A stretch of DNA of 64,000 nt from Herbidospora yilanensis (GTDB lineage: Bacteria; Actinomycetota; Actinomycetes; Streptosporangiales; Streptosporangiaceae). Below the pieces are notes generated by a model. That model ran no database searches. It saw nothing but the letters and a program-made list of their open reading frames with translations, and had not been told where the DNA came from. This document shows, in pieces, positions 44,861 to 54,809 of this stretch (positions are counted from its first letter, which is position 1; each line of letters opens with the position of its first letter). The DNA is taken from NCBI RefSeq assembly GCF_001570565.1, contig NZ_BBXE01000048.1, forward strand, positions 1-64,000. The letters are read 5' to 3'. The translations under genes and the position numbers were made by a program.

Positions 44861-46588
44861 CTAGGCCTTGGGCGTGGCGTCGACGCCCGCCTCCCTGCGC
44901 TGCGCCGGGGTGATCGGCGTGGGCGCGGCGGTCAGCGGGTCGAAGCCGGAGGCCGTCTTCGGGAAGGCGATCACGTCGCGGATCGACTCACCGCCGGCCA
45001 GCAGCATGCAGACCCGGTCCCAGCCGTAGGCGATGCCGCCGTGCGGCGGCGGGCCGTACTTGAACGCCTCCAGCAGGAAGCCGAACTTGCTCTCGGCCTC
45101 CTCCTTGGAGATGCCCAGCACGTCGAAGACGCGCTGCTGCATCTCGGCGCGGTGGATTCGGATCGAGCCGCCGCCGATCTCCATGCCGTTGCAGACCATG
45201 TCGTAGGCGTAGGCCAGGGCCTCGCCCGGGTGGTCTTGGAAGTTGTCGTTCCACTCGGGCTTGGGGCCGGTGAAGGGGTGGTGCACGGCCGTCCAGCCGC
45301 CCTCGCCGTCGTCTTCGAACATGGGCGCGTCGACGACCCACAGGAACGACCACTGCGACTCGTCGATCAGCTCCTTGCGGCGGCCGATCTCCAGCCGGGC
45401 CGCGCCGAGCAGCTCACGCGAGGCGTGCCGGGCGCCGGCCGCGAAGAAGATCGCGTCGCCGACCTCGGCGCCGGTCGCCGCGCGCAGCCCGGCGGTCTCG
45501 GCCTCGGACAGGTTCTTGGCCACCGGGCCGCCGAACCCGTCTTCCTGGACGAGCACGTAGGCGAGCCCGCGCGCGCCGCGGGACTTGGCCCATTCCTGCC
45601 AGCCGTCGAGCTCCTTGCGGGTCTGGGACGCGCCGCCCGGCATGACGACCGCGCCGACGTACTCGTTCTGGAACACCCGGAAGGTGGTGTCCTTGAAGTA
45701 GTCGGTCAGGTCGACCAGCTCGCAGCCGAACCGCAGGTCGGGCTTGTCGGAGCCGAAGCGGGCCATCGCGTCGGCGTAGGTCATGCGGGGCAGCGGGGAG
45801 GGCAGCTCGTAGCCGAGCGTCTCCTTCCACACCCGGCCGATGATCGCCTCGCCGAGCTCCATGACGTCGTCCTGGTCGACGAACGACATCTCGATGTCGA
45901 TCTGGGTGAACTCCGGCTGCCGGTCGGCGCGCAGGTCCTCGTCGCGGAAGCACTTGGTGAGCTGGTAGTAGCGCTCCAGGCCGGCCACCATGAGGAGCTG
46001 CTTGAACAGCTGGGGCGACTGGGGCAGGGCGTACCAGTTGCCCGGCTGGAGCCGCACCGGCACCAGGAAGTCGCGGGCGCCCTCGGGGGTCGAACGGGTC
46101 AGGTTCGGCGTCTCGACGTAGACGAACCCGCGCTCGTTCATCACCTCGTTGACCAGGTAGGTCGCCTTCGACCGGATGCGCAGCGCGTCGCCGAGCTGCT
46201 GGCGGCGGATGTCGAGATAGCGGTACTTGAGCCGGGCCTCCTCCGAGACGCCCGAGGCGCCCTCGATCGGGAACGGCAGCGGGGCCGCCTCGCTCAGCAC
46301 CTCGACCTCGGCGGCCACGACCTCGATCCCGCCGGTGGGGATGTCGGGATTCTCGTTGCCCTCGGGCCGCACCCGGACCTCTCCGACGACCTTCACGCAG
46401 TATTCGGAGCGCAGGCCGTGGGCGTCGTCCTCCTCGCGGAAGACGACCTGGGCGGAGCCGGAGGAGTCGCGCAGGTCGATGAAGACCACGCCGCCGTGGT
46501 CACGACGACGGGCGACCCATCCGGCCAGCGTCACCTGTTGGCCGGCGTGCTCGGGGCGCAACGTCCCGGCCTGGTGGGTGCGGATCAC
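44861..46588 (-). CDS. aspS: Aspartyl-tRNA synthetase
   Basis: 575-residue bacterial-type AspRS. An N-terminal OB anticodon domain ([16 protein letters not shown]) is followed by the class II core with motif 2 ([18 protein letters not shown]), an inserted GAD domain in the middle and motif 3 (G-I-A-Y-G-W-D-R). I cannot tell from sequence whether it is strictly aspartate-specific. It overlaps hisS by four bases, a common bacterial pair. Confidence 0.98.
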   Translation of the reverse strand: MIRTHQAGTLRPEHAGQQVTLAGWVARRRDHGGVVFIDLRDSSGSAQVVFREEDDAHGLRSEYCVKVVGEVRVRPEGNENPDIPTGGIEVVAAEVEVLSEAAPLPFPIEGASGVSEEARLKYRYLDIRRQQLGDALRIRSKATYLVNEVMNERGFVYVETPNLTRSTPEGARDFLVPVRLQPGNWYALPQSPQLFKQLLMVAGLERYYQLTKCFRDEDLRADRQPEFTQIDIEMSFVDQDDVMELGEAIIGRVWKETLGYELPSPLPRMTYADAMARFGSDKPDLRFGCELVDLTDYFKDTTFRVFQNEYVGAVVMPGGASQTRKELDGWQEWAKSRGARGLAYVLVQEDGFGGPVAKNLSEAETAGLRAATGAEVGDAIFFAAGARHASRELLGAARLEIGRRKELIDESQWSFLWVVDAPMFEDDGEGGWTAVHHPFTGPKPEWNDNFQDHPGEALAYAYDMVCNGMEIGGGSIRIHRAEMQQRVFDVLGISKEEAESKFGFLLEAFKYGPPPHGGIAYGWDRVCMLLAGGESIRDVIAFPKTASGFDPLTAAPTPITPAQRREAGVDATPKA

Positions 46589-47841
46589 AAGAGTTTCCCT
46601 TTCAGGGTGTCGACGACCGCGGCGAGGGACACCTCGGTCTGTTCAGCGGTTTCCAGGTCCTTCAGCTGTACGGCCCCCGCCTCGATGTCGCGCTCACCGA
46701 GGATCAGCGCGTATCTGGCCCCCGACTTCGACGCCGCCTTCATGGACCCCTTGAGCCCCCGGGAGCCGTAGGCCATGTCGGCCGCGAGCCCCGCCCGGCG
46801 CAGCTCGGAAAGCAGCGTGAACGCGCGCCTCCGGGCCTCCTCGCCCAGGGGCACGGCGTAGACGTCGACCGTCGAGACGGCGGCGGCCGCGACCTTCTCG
46901 GCCTCCATGGCCAGCACCGTGCGGTCGAGGCCGAGCCCGAAGCCGATGCCGGGCAGCGGCGGCCCGCCGATGGACTCGGAGAGCCCGTCGTAACGACCGC
47001 CCCCGCCGACGGCCGACTGCGCCCCCAGCAGCGGGTGGTCGAACTCGAAGGTGGTGCGGGTGTAGTAGTCGAGGCCGCGTACCAGGCGCGGGTTGTCGGT
47101 CCACGGGATCGACAGGTCGGCCAGGGCGGTGCGCACCTGGTCGTGGTGGGCCTTGCAGGAGGCGCACAGGTGGTCGGTGACCAGCGGCGCCCCTTCGAGC
47201 TGCGCCTTCACTTCGGGCCGCTTGTCGTCGAGCACCCGCAGCGGGTTGATCTCGACGCGGGCGCGGGTGGCCTCGTCGAGGTCGAGGGCGCGCAGGAAGT
47301 CCTGCAGCGCGGCCCGGTAGATCGGGCGGCACTCGGCGCAGCCGAGCGTGTTCAGCAGCAGCGTCAGCCGCTGGAGGCCCAGCTCCTGGTACCAGTCCCA
47401 CGCGATGGCGATCGTCTCGGCGTCGACCAGCGGGTCGTCGCTGCCGATCGCCTCCAGGTCGACCTGGTAGAACTGCCGGTAGCGCCCGGCCTGGGGCCGC
47501 TCGTAGCGGAAGGCGGGGCCGACGGCCCAGACCTTCGCGGGCAACTGGCCGTGGTGCAGGCCGTGTTCCAGCACCGCCCGCAGGACGCCCGCGGTGAACT
47601 CGGGCCGCAGGGTGACCGATCGGCCGCCCCGGTCCTGGAAGGTGTACATCTCCTTGGTCACGACGTCGGTCGACTCGCCGACGCCGCGCGCGTAGAGCTG
47701 GGTGTCCTCGAACACCGGGAGTTCGAGGTAGCCGTAGCCGGCCCTGGTCACCGCGGCGGCGAAGGTGTCGATCGCCCGCCGGAACGCCGCCGAACGGGGC
47801 GGCGCGTATTCACTAACGCCCTTGGGCGCCTGGAAGGTCAT
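46585..47841 (-). CDS. hisS: Histidyl-tRNA synthetase
   Basis: 418 residues. Class II motifs: [32 protein letters not shown] and the histidine A loop [12 protein letters not shown]; the C-terminal anticodon domain is present. The ATG at 47841 overlaps the stop of the MBL gene by one base (TGATG) with GAGG upstream; a GTG one codon earlier is possible. It heads the hisS-aspS pair. Confidence 0.97.
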   Translation of the reverse strand: MTFQAPKGVSEYAPPRSAAFRRAIDTFAAAVTRAGYGYLELPVFEDTQLYARGVGESTDVVTKEMYTFQDRGGRSVTLRPEFTAGVLRAVLEHGLHHGQLPAKVWAVGPAFRYERPQAGRYRQFYQVDLEAIGSDDPLVDAETIAIAWDWYQELGLQRLTLLLNTLGCAECRPIYRAALQDFLRALDLDEATRARVEINPLRVLDDKRPEVKAQLEGAPLVTDHLCASCKAHHDQVRTALADLSIPWTDNPRLVRGLDYYTRTTFEFDHPLLGAQSAVGGGGRYDGLSESIGGPPLPGIGFGLGLDRTVLAMEAEKVAAAAVSTVDVYAVPLGEEARRRAFTLLSELRRAGLAADMAYGSRGLKGSMKAASKSGARYALILGERDIEAGAVQLKDLETAEQTEVSLAAVVDTLKGKLL

Positions 47842-48521
47842 CACAGTCCTCGGTTCGGGCCGGGCGCCCCGTGCTCCAGATCTTTCAGGAACGGGTTGCT
47901 GGCGCGCTCGCGGCCGATGGTCGTCTGGGGTCCGTGACCGGGGAGAACCACCGTTTCGTCCGGCAGTGTCAACGTCTTGGCGAGACTGCCGAGCATGGCC
48001 TGGTGGTCGCCGCCGGGCAGATCGGTGCGGCCGATGGAGTCCATGAACAACAGGTCGCCGCTGAACAGCACGTGTTCGTCGTCGAGCCTGAAGGTCACCG
48101 ACCCCCCGGTATGGCCCGGCCGGTGGTCGACGACCAGCTCAAGGCCGGCCAGCTCCAGGACGGCGCCGTCGGTGAGCTCGCGGACGTCGTCGGGCTCGCT
48201 GAACTCCAGCCCCCCGAACATCTGTTTGCTCATCGCGCCGAATCCGCGGCCCGGATCGCTCAGCAGAACCCGATCATCGGGATGAATCCAGGCGGGAATT
48301 TCACGAGCTCCGCAAACCGGACCGACCGACCACATGTGGTCGATGTGCCCGTGGGTCAGGACCACCGCGACCGGCTTCAGCCGGTGCTCGCGGATCAGCT
48401 CGTCGAGGCCCTCTTCAGCGTTCTGACCTGGGTCGACGACCACGCATTCCGCGCCCGCGGCGGGCGCGACGACGTAGCAGTTGGTCTGGAAAGACCCGGC
48501 TGGGAACCCTGCGATCAACAA
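47841..48521 (-). CDS. MBL-fold metallohydrolase (glyoxalase II-like)
   Basis: 226 residues with the zinc motif T-H-G-H-I-D-H (H57, H59, D61, H62), the later R-P-G-H-T-G-G-S (histidine ligand) and L-F-S-G-D-L-L-F (bridging aspartate). It resembles hydroxyacylglutathione hydrolases, but the thiol in an actinomycete would be mycothiol or another carrier. The start is a TTG at 48521, the only usable start before the [11 protein letters not shown] family opening; GAGG lies 8 bases upstream. The gene commonly precedes hisS in actinomycetes. Confidence 0.88.
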   Translation of the reverse strand: MLIAGFPAGSFQTNCYVVAPAAGAECVVVDPGQNAEEGLDELIREHRLKPVAVVLTHGHIDHMWSVGPVCGAREIPAWIHPDDRVLLSDPGRGFGAMSKQMFGGLEFSEPDDVRELTDGAVLELAGLELVVDHRPGHTGGSVTFRLDDEHVLFSGDLLFMDSIGRTDLPGGDHQAMLGSLAKTLTLPDETVVLPGHGPQTTIGRERASNPFLKDLEHGAPGPNRGL

Positions 48522-48667
48522 CGGAGCGGCCTCGATGTCTCAAAGGATTGAGCGAGCGAATGTAACCGAAGGGTACCGGTGCGGGTCGGCGGGCTGCGAA
48601 CCAATACCCGTGTGCCGATACGATTCGCCCACCTCAATAGTCATTCTTGGACAGTCGGGAGGACGAA

Positions 48668-49507
48668 GTGGTCACCGGGAAGGACCGGCAGAAGCAACTC
48701 GCGCGCGAGCACCACGAGCGCCAGCAGGCCGCACGGGCCCAACGTGAGCGCGTCGCGAAGCGCAACGCCGCCATCGGGACCACCGCCGGTGTCGTGGTCG
48801 TCATCGCGGGCATCGTGGCGGCGGCGATCTTCCTGACGGGCGGCAGTGACGACGCCGACCCGGCCACCGCGGCGGCGTCGGCCTCGGCCAATCCGGCCGA
48901 GAGCGCGGCGGCCCCCGCGGAGCCCCTGCCCTTCGACAAGGGCACCGGCAGGTGCGACTACGTGAGCGACCCGGCGGGCGGGGCCAAGGACGTCGGCAAG
49001 CCCGATCCCAAGGTCGCGGCGGCCCCGGCGGTCATGAAGATCGACACCAACCTGGGCGTCATCCAGGCCGACCTCGACGGCGCCAAGGCGCCGTGCACGG
49101 TCGGCTCGTTCACCCACCTGGCGAGCAAGGGCTACTTCGCCAACACGAAGTGCCACCGCCTCACCACCGAGGGCATCAAGGTGCTCCAGTGCGGCGACCC
49201 GACCGCCACCGGCAGCGGCGGCCCCGGCTACCGCTTCGTGGACGAGAACCTCGAAGGCGCCAGCTACAAGCGGGGCGTGCTGGCCATGGCCAACAGCGGC
49301 CCGAACACCAACGGCAGCCAGTTCTTCATCGTCTACGGCGACGAGACCGACACCCTGCCCGACTCGTACACGCCCTTCGGCACGATCACCAAGGGCTTGG
49401 ACCTCGTCGACAAGGTGGCCAAGGCGGGCGTCGAGGGCGGCGGCGGCGACGGAACGCCGAAGCAGGCTGTGGAAATCAAAGACGTGACAATTACCGGCAA
49501 GAGCTGA
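48668..49507 (+). CDS. Membrane-anchored cyclophilin peptidyl-prolyl isomerase
   Basis: 279 residues: a basic cytoplasmic N-terminus (about 1-34), one membrane helix (about 36-57), an Ala-rich linker and an extracytoplasmic cyclophilin domain with C-H-R-L-T, L-Q-C-G-D-P, N-G-S-Q-F-F-I and T-P-F-G-T-I. It shares the cysteine pattern of the lipoprotein cyclophilin at 42987. I chose the GTG at 48668 because GGGAGGAC lies directly upstream; a TTG at 48647 would add seven residues without a ribosome site. It is divergent from the MBL gene. Confidence 0.9.
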   Translation: MVTGKDRQKQLAREHHERQQAARAQRERVAKRNAAIGTTAGVVVVIAGIVAAAIFLTGGSDDADPATAAASASANPAESAAAPAEPLPFDKGTGRCDYVSDPAGGAKDVGKPDPKVAAAPAVMKIDTNLGVIQADLDGAKAPCTVGSFTHLASKGYFANTKCHRLTTEGIKVLQCGDPTATGSGGPGYRFVDENLEGASYKRGVLAMANSGPNTNGSQFFIVYGDETDTLPDSYTPFGTITKGLDLVDKVAKAGVEGGGGDGTPKQAVEIKDVTITGKS

Positions 49508-49564
49508 CGTAATACAACCAAGGGCTAAACGCCCTGGAGGCTGATTCGAGTGCGGGAGGACACG

Positions 49565-50788
49565 GTGACCACCGACCCGTGGGGCCGGGTAGACGACGAC
49601 GGCACCGTCTACGTGCGTACGGCTGAGGGAGAACGGGCCGTCGGGTCCTGGCAGGCCGGGGAACCGGAAGAGGCGCTGGCCTACTTCCACCGCAAGTTCG
49701 ACGAGCTGGCCGGTCAGGTCCAGTTGCTCGAACAGCGGGTGAAGGGCACCGACCTGCCGCCCGCACAGGCGGAGGCCGGCATCCTGAAGCTGCGCGAGGC
49801 GATCACCGGGGCGAACGCGGTCGGTGACCTCGACTCGCTGAACAACCGGCTCCAGGCCCTCTCCGAGATGGTGGGCAAGCGCCGCGAGGAAGTGAAGGCG
49901 GCCCGCGAGGTCGCCCGCGGCCAGGCCAAGGAGATCAAGGAGCGGATCGTCGGCGAGGCCGAGCGCATCGCCGAGGACGCCACTCACTGGAAGTCCGGCG
50001 GCGAGCGGCTGCGCCAGCTCGTCGAGGAGTGGAAGGCCGCCGAGCGGATCGACCGCGCGACCGAGGCGGCGCTGTGGAAGCGCCTGTCGACGGCCCGCAC
50101 GGCCTTCGCCAAGCGCCGCAAGGCCTACTTCTCCTCGCTCGACGAGCAGCGCGACCAGGTGCGTTCCGCCAAGGAGCGCATCGTGAGCGAGGCCGAGGAA
50201 CTGTCGTCCTCGACCGACTGGAACGCCACGGCCGCGGCCTACCGCGAGCTGATGCGCCGCTGGAAGGCGGCCGGGCGGGCCTCCCGCGAGGCCGAAGACG
50301 AGCTCTGGAACCGCTTCAAGGGCGCCCAGGACCAGTTCTTCCAGGCCCGCTCGACGGTGTTCGCCGAGCGCGACGCGTCGTTCGCGGCCAACGCCGACGC
50401 CAAGGAGCTGCTGCTGGTCGAGGCGGAGAAGATCCTCCCGGTGACCGACGTCCGCACGGCGCGCGGCCAGCTCCGGGCCCTGGTCGAGCGGTGGGAGGCC
50501 GTCGGCCCGGTGCCGCGCGAGCAGCGCGACCGGCTTGAGGGCGGCCTGCGGAAGATCGACGACGCGGTCCGCAAGGCCGAGGAGGCGGAGTGGAAGCGCT
50601 CCAACCCCGAGGCCCGCGCGCGTGCCCAGGACACGGTCAACCAGCTCCGCCGCTCGATCGAGCAGCTGGAGACCCGCCTCGCCAAGGCTCAGCCGGGCAG
50701 CAAGCAGGCCAAGGAGGCCGAGGAGGGCATCGCCGCCCGCCGCTCCTGGCTCGAAGAGGCCGAGCGCACGCTCGCCGAGTTCTCCTGA
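49565..50788 (+). CDS. DUF349 coiled-coil protein
   Basis: 407 residues, almost entirely helical. Repeated DUF349 units with the signature W-K-A-A-x-R and W-x-R-F-K-x-A-x-D-x-F-F/Y are visible at about 155-180, 220-270 and 290-350, and a final coiled coil ends the protein. Such proteins are cytoplasmic and linked to RNA or stress response in a few cases; the function here is unknown. The GTG at 49565 has GGGAGG five bases upstream, while the ATG-like extension lacks one. It follows the cyclophilin by 57 bp. Confidence 0.85.
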   Translation: MTTDPWGRVDDDGTVYVRTAEGERAVGSWQAGEPEEALAYFHRKFDELAGQVQLLEQRVKGTDLPPAQAEAGILKLREAITGANAVGDLDSLNNRLQALSEMVGKRREEVKAAREVARGQAKEIKERIVGEAERIAEDATHWKSGGERLRQLVEEWKAAERIDRATEAALWKRLSTARTAFAKRRKAYFSSLDEQRDQVRSAKERIVSEAEELSSSTDWNATAAAYRELMRRWKAAGRASREAEDELWNRFKGAQDQFFQARSTVFAERDASFAANADAKELLLVEAEKILPVTDVRTARGQLRALVERWEAVGPVPREQRDRLEGGLRKIDDAVRKAEEAEWKRSNPEARARAQDTVNQLRRSIEQLETRLAKAQPGSKQAKEAEEGIAARRSWLEEAERTLAEFS

Positions 50789-50800
50789 GGTGACGCCGGC

Positions 50801-50827
50801 GGCGCCTGACCGGCTCGGTCAGGCGCC
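50801..50827. terminator. Bidirectional terminator between the DUF349 gene and relA
   Basis: A perfect 12-bp stem (50801-50812 with 50816-50827) with a GCT loop. The relA stop codon lies inside the stem, so the hairpin forms the 3' end of both converging transcripts. Confidence 0.85.
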
Positions 50828-53152
50828 GCTGGTCACCCGGTAGACGTCGTAGACGCCCGGGATGTTGCGCACGGTCCTGAGCACGTGGCCCAGGTGCTTG
50901 GGGTCGCCCATCTCGAAGGTGAACTTGCTGACCGCCACCCGGTCGCGTGAGGTCGTCACCGACGCCGACAGGATGTTGACGTGGTGGTCCGAGAGGGTCC
51001 GGGTCACGTCGGACAACAACCGGGGCCGGTCGAGCGCCTCGACCTGGATGGCCACCAGGAACACCGAGTCGTCGCCGGGCGACCACGCCACCTCGACGAG
51101 CCGCTCGGGCTGCTCCTGGAGCTGCCCCACGTTGGCGCAGTCGACCCGGTGCACCGAGACGCCGTGGCCGCGGGTCACGAAGCCGGTGATGTCGTCGCCC
51201 GGGACGGGCGTGCAGCACCGCGACAGCCGCACCCACACGTCGGGGTCGCCCGCGACCATGACACCCGCGTTGGTGCCGGCCCTGGGACGCCCCTTGAGCT
51301 GCGTGGGCAGCGCCGCCTCGGCGATGTCCTCCTCGGCCCCCTCGACTCCTCCGAGGGCCTGTACGAGCTTCTGGACGACCGCCTGGGCCGCGATGTGGCC
51401 CTCGCCCACCGCCGCGTAGAGCGCCGACACGTCGACGTAGTGCAGGTCCCGGGCCAGGGCGAGCAGCGCCTCCCCCGACATGAGCCGCTGGAGCGGCAGG
51501 CCCTGCTTGCGCATCGCCCGCCCGATGGCCTCCTTGCCGGCCTCGATCGCGGTCTCGCGGCGCTCCTTGGAGAACCACTGGCGGATCTTGTTGCGGGCCC
51601 GGCCCGACTTGACGAACTTCAGCCAGTCGCGGGAGGGCCCCGCGTCGGGCGACTTCGAGGTGAAGATCTCGACCGTGTCGCCGTTGCCCAGGCGCGACTC
51701 CAGCGGCACCAGCCGCCCGTTGACCCGGGCCCCGATGCAGCGGTGGCCGACCTCGGTGTGGACGGCGTAGGCGAAGTCGACCGGGGTCGCGCCGTCGGGC
51801 AGCGCGATGACCTGGCCGCGCGGGGTGAAGACGAACACCTCGGAGACCGACAGGTCGAACCGCAGCGACTCCAGGAACTCGCCCGGGTCGGAGGTCTCCT
51901 TCTGCCAGTCGAGGAGCTGGCGCAGCCACGCCATGTCGTTGACGTCCTTGACCTTGCCGCCCGGGTTGGAGGCGACCATCTCCTCCTTGTACTTCCAGTG
52001 GGCGGCGACGCCGTATTCGGCGCGGTGGTGCATCGCGCGGGTGCGGATCTGCAGCTCGACCGGCTTGCCCTCGGGCCCGATGACCGTCGTGTGGAGCGAC
52101 TGGTACATGTTGAACTTGGGCATCGCTATGTAGTCTTTGAACCGGCCGGGCACCGGGTTCCAGCGGGCGTGGATCGTTCCGAGCGCGGCGTAGCAGTCGC
52201 GGACGGTGTCGACCAGCACCCTGATGCCCACCAGGTCGTAGATGTCGTCGAAGGCGACACCCTTGGCGATCATCTTCTGGTAGATCGAGTAGTAGTGCTT
52301 CGGGCGGCCCTTGACGGTCGCCCGGATCTTCTGCTCCCGCAGGTCGGAGTGGACGTTCTCGATCACTTCCTGCAGGAACAGGTCGCGCCGGGGAGCCCGC
52401 TCGGAGACCATGCGGGCGATCTCGTCGTAGCGCTTGGGGAAGAGCATGGTGAACGCGAGGTCCTCCAGCTCCCACTTGATCGTGTTCATGCCCAGGCGGT
52501 GGGCCAGCGGCGCGAAGATCTCCAGCGTCTCGCGGGACTTCTGCTGCCGCTTGTGCTCGGGCATGTAGCGCATGGTGCGCATGTTGTGGAGCCGGTCGGC
52601 CAGCTTGATGATCAGCACGCGGATGTCGCGGCTCATCGCCACGACCATCTTGCGGACCGTCTCGGCCTGCGCGGCGTCGCCGAACTTGACCTTGTCGAGC
52701 TTGGTCACGCCGTCGACGAGTAGCGCGATGTTCTCGCCGAAGTCGGCGCGCAGCTCGTCGAGCCCGTAGGCGGTGTCCTCCACGGTGTCGTGGAGGAGCG
52801 CCGCGCACAGAGTCTCGTCGTCGGTGCCCAGCTCGGCCAGGATGGTCGCCACGGCCAGCGGATGGGTGATGTAGGGGTCACCGCTCTTCCGCTTCTGGTC
52901 GCGGTGGTGGTAGGCCGCCGTCTCGTAGGCACGCTCGATCAGCCGCAGATCGGCCTTGGGGTGAGTGGCCCGGACCGTCTTGAACAGGGGTTCGAGGACG
53001 GGGTTCATCGCACCCCACTGCCCCCCGAACCGGCCCAGCCTGCGCCGGACGGCCGTCCCCTTCTCCGGGGGCGCCGCCTCGGCGGGCGCGTCGGGAACCG
53101 GCGCGCCGGGCGATTCGACGGGCGCGTTGCCGGGGGCCACATCACGGGGCAC
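50819..53152 (-). CDS. relA: Bifunctional (p)ppGpp synthetase/hydrolase
   Basis: 777 residues, the long RelA/SpoT form. Order: a Pro/Ala-rich N-terminus; HD hydrolase domain with [10 protein letters not shown] (H121, D122 intact), so hydrolase is likely active; synthetase domain ([14 protein letters not shown] and Y-Q-S-L-H-T-T); TGS ([17 protein letters not shown]); a helical and zinc-finger region (R-C-C-T-P-V-P-G-D); and a C-terminal ACT domain. Makes and breaks the stringent-response alarmone in the cytoplasm. Confidence 0.97.
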   Translation of the reverse strand: MPRDVAPGNAPVESPGAPVPDAPAEAAPPEKGTAVRRRLGRFGGQWGAMNPVLEPLFKTVRATHPKADLRLIERAYETAAYHHRDQKRKSGDPYITHPLAVATILAELGTDDETLCAALLHDTVEDTAYGLDELRADFGENIALLVDGVTKLDKVKFGDAAQAETVRKMVVAMSRDIRVLIIKLADRLHNMRTMRYMPEHKRQQKSRETLEIFAPLAHRLGMNTIKWELEDLAFTMLFPKRYDEIARMVSERAPRRDLFLQEVIENVHSDLREQKIRATVKGRPKHYYSIYQKMIAKGVAFDDIYDLVGIRVLVDTVRDCYAALGTIHARWNPVPGRFKDYIAMPKFNMYQSLHTTVIGPEGKPVELQIRTRAMHHRAEYGVAAHWKYKEEMVASNPGGKVKDVNDMAWLRQLLDWQKETSDPGEFLESLRFDLSVSEVFVFTPRGQVIALPDGATPVDFAYAVHTEVGHRCIGARVNGRLVPLESRLGNGDTVEIFTSKSPDAGPSRDWLKFVKSGRARNKIRQWFSKERRETAIEAGKEAIGRAMRKQGLPLQRLMSGEALLALARDLHYVDVSALYAAVGEGHIAAQAVVQKLVQALGGVEGAEEDIAEAALPTQLKGRPRAGTNAGVMVAGDPDVWVRLSRCCTPVPGDDITGFVTRGHGVSVHRVDCANVGQLQEQPERLVEVAWSPGDDSVFLVAIQVEALDRPRLLSDVTRTLSDHHVNILSASVTTSRDRVAVSKFTFEMGDPKHLGHVLRTVRNIPGVYDVYRVTSGA

Positions 53153-53192
53153 TCAGACTCCTCACATTCGAGTCCAGATCACTCAGTGTAGG

Positions 53193-53699
53193 TCAAACGG
53201 TAACCAAAGCTCTGACGTCGAGACCGGGCAGCCTCTCCCTGCCAGGGAGGAAGGACAACTCCATCAGGAAGGTCACGGCCACCACCTCGGCGCCCGCGCG
53301 CCGCACCAGGTCGACCGCCGCGGCCGCCGTGCCGCCGGTCGCCAGGACGTCGTCGACCACCAGGACCCGCTCGCCCGGGGCGAACGCGTCGGCGTGGACC
53401 TCGATCGTCGCGGAGCCGTATTCCAGATCGTAGGAGGCCTCTAGCGTCTCGGCGGGCAGTTTGCCCTTCTTGCGTACCGGCACGAAACCCGCGCCCCTTC
53501 TGAGGGCGACGGGGGCGGCCAGGATGAAACCCCTGGCCTCGATGCCGACCACCTTATCGAAGGAGAACCCCTCAGCCAGGTCGTCGACGACCGCGGTGAA
53601 CGCGGCCGGGTCGGCCAGCAGGGGGGTGATGTCCTTGAACAGGATGCCAGGCTGCGGATAGTCGGGAACGTCCCTTATCAGCGAGATCCACTCGGTCAC
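53193..53699 (-). CDS. apt: Adenine phosphoribosyltransferase
   Basis: 168 residues; salvages adenine with PRPP to AMP. The PRPP loop is [14 protein letters not shown], the hood and base contacts lie in G-I-E-A-R-G-F-I and A[12 protein letters not shown]. It lies immediately upstream of relA on the same strand (41 bp), a neighbourhood conserved in actinomycetes. The start is a GTG. Confidence 0.96.
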   Translation of the reverse strand: MTEWISLIRDVPDYPQPGILFKDITPLLADPAAFTAVVDDLAEGFSFDKVVGIEARGFILAAPVALRRGAGFVPVRKKGKLPAETLEASYDLEYGSATIEVHADAFAPGERVLVVDDVLATGGTAAAAVDLVRRAGAEVVAVTFLMELSFLPGRERLPGLDVRALVTV

Positions 53700-53729
53700 C
53701 TGCCAACAGTAGTGGCTACACGAAAACGA

Positions 53730-53772
53730 ACGCCCCGCGGGCTCCCGATCTTCCCGGGTGCCCGCGGGGCGT
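53730..53772 (-). terminator. Terminator after secF
   Basis: 13-bp stem ACGCCCCGCGGGC (53730-53742) with its complement at 53760-53772 and further CCCG/CGGG pairing in the loop. It ends the yajC-secD-secF transcript just before apt. Confidence 0.8.
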
Positions 53773-53801
53773 CTCGTCTGTCTGTCGGGTGGACCCCGGC
53801 G

Positions 53802-54809
53802 CTACTTCTTGGCGTGCTCCTTCTTCTCCTTCGAGGAGGCCTGCTTGGCCTCGGAGGCCTCGCGCTGGGCCACCCGCTTGGCGAGGGCGATCCACTGAGG
53901 CTCGCGCTCCTTGAGCGACACCAGGATCGGGGTCGCCACACAGAGCGAGGAGTAGGTGCCGACGAGCATGCCGACGAACAAAGCCAGTGAGAGGTCCTTC
54001 AGCACACCGGCGCCGAGCAGCGTGGTCCCGATGAACAGGATCGCCGCCACCGGCAGGATCGCCACCAGCGAGGTGTTGAGCGACCGGATCAGGGTGTGGC
54101 TGAGGGCGTTGTTGGCCGCCTGGGTGTAGGTCATCTTCGCCGACGTCTTCAGCGGGGTCGTGACCTCCTTGATCATGTCGAACACCACGACCGCGTCGTA
54201 GAGCGAATAACCGAGGATGGTCAGGAAGCCCAGCATGGTCGCCGGGGTGACCTCGAAGCCCGACCAGGAGTAGACGCCGGCCGTGATCACGAGGTCGTGG
54301 ACGAGCGCGACGATCGCCGCCAGCGCCATCCGCCACTCGAACGCCATGCTCAGATAGGCCATGATCGCGATCATGAAGAAGATCAGGCCGATCCAGGCCT
54401 TGGTGGAGACCTCGCCACCCCAGGTCGCACCGATGACCTGGGTGCTGACGTCGTTGGGCTGGATCTTGTACTCGTCGGCGACCGTCTGCTGGACCTTGGT
54501 GACCTGGGCGCCCTCCAGGCTCTCGGTGGTCACCCGCCAGTTGGGCCCGGCCTCCTGGACGATCACCTGGTGGGGACCGGCCGAGCCGACCACCTCGCGC
54601 ACCTGCTCGATGGACGAGCCGGGCGTGCGGGTGAAGTCGAAGACCGAACCGCCGGTGAACTCGACGCCCAGGTTGAGCGGCTTGATGAACAGACCCGCGA
54701 TCGAGATGATCAGCAGCGCGATCGACAGGCCGTACCAGAGCTTGCGCTTACCGACGAAGTCGATGTCGATGTCGCCGCGGTAGAGGCGGCGCGCGAGGCC
54801 CGTGGCCAT
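53802..54809 (-). CDS. secF: Protein translocase subunit SecF
   Basis: 335 residues with six membrane helices and a periplasm-side loop of about 100 residues. It has the family G-V-E-F-T-G-G segment, G-Y-S-L-Y-D-A-V-V-V-F-D and the terminal basic tail (K-E-K-K-E-H-A-K-K). Uses the proton gradient with SecD to pull exported proteins through SecYEG. The ATG overlaps the secD stop by one base (TGATG). Confidence 0.97.
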   Translation of the reverse strand: MATGLARRLYRGDIDIDFVGKRKLWYGLSIALLIISIAGLFIKPLNLGVEFTGGSVFDFTRTPGSSIEQVREVVGSAGPHQVIVQEAGPNWRVTTESLEGAQVTKVQQTVADEYKIQPNDVSTQVIGATWGGEVSTKAWIGLIFFMIAIMAYLSMAFEWRMALAAIVALVHDLVITAGVYSWSGFEVTPATMLGFLTILGYSLYDAVVVFDMIKEVTTPLKTSAKMTYTQAANNALSHTLIRSLNTSLVAILPVAAILFIGTTLLGAGVLKDLSLALFVGMLVGTYSSLCVATPILVSLKEREPQWIALAKRVAQREASEAKQASSKEKKEHAKK

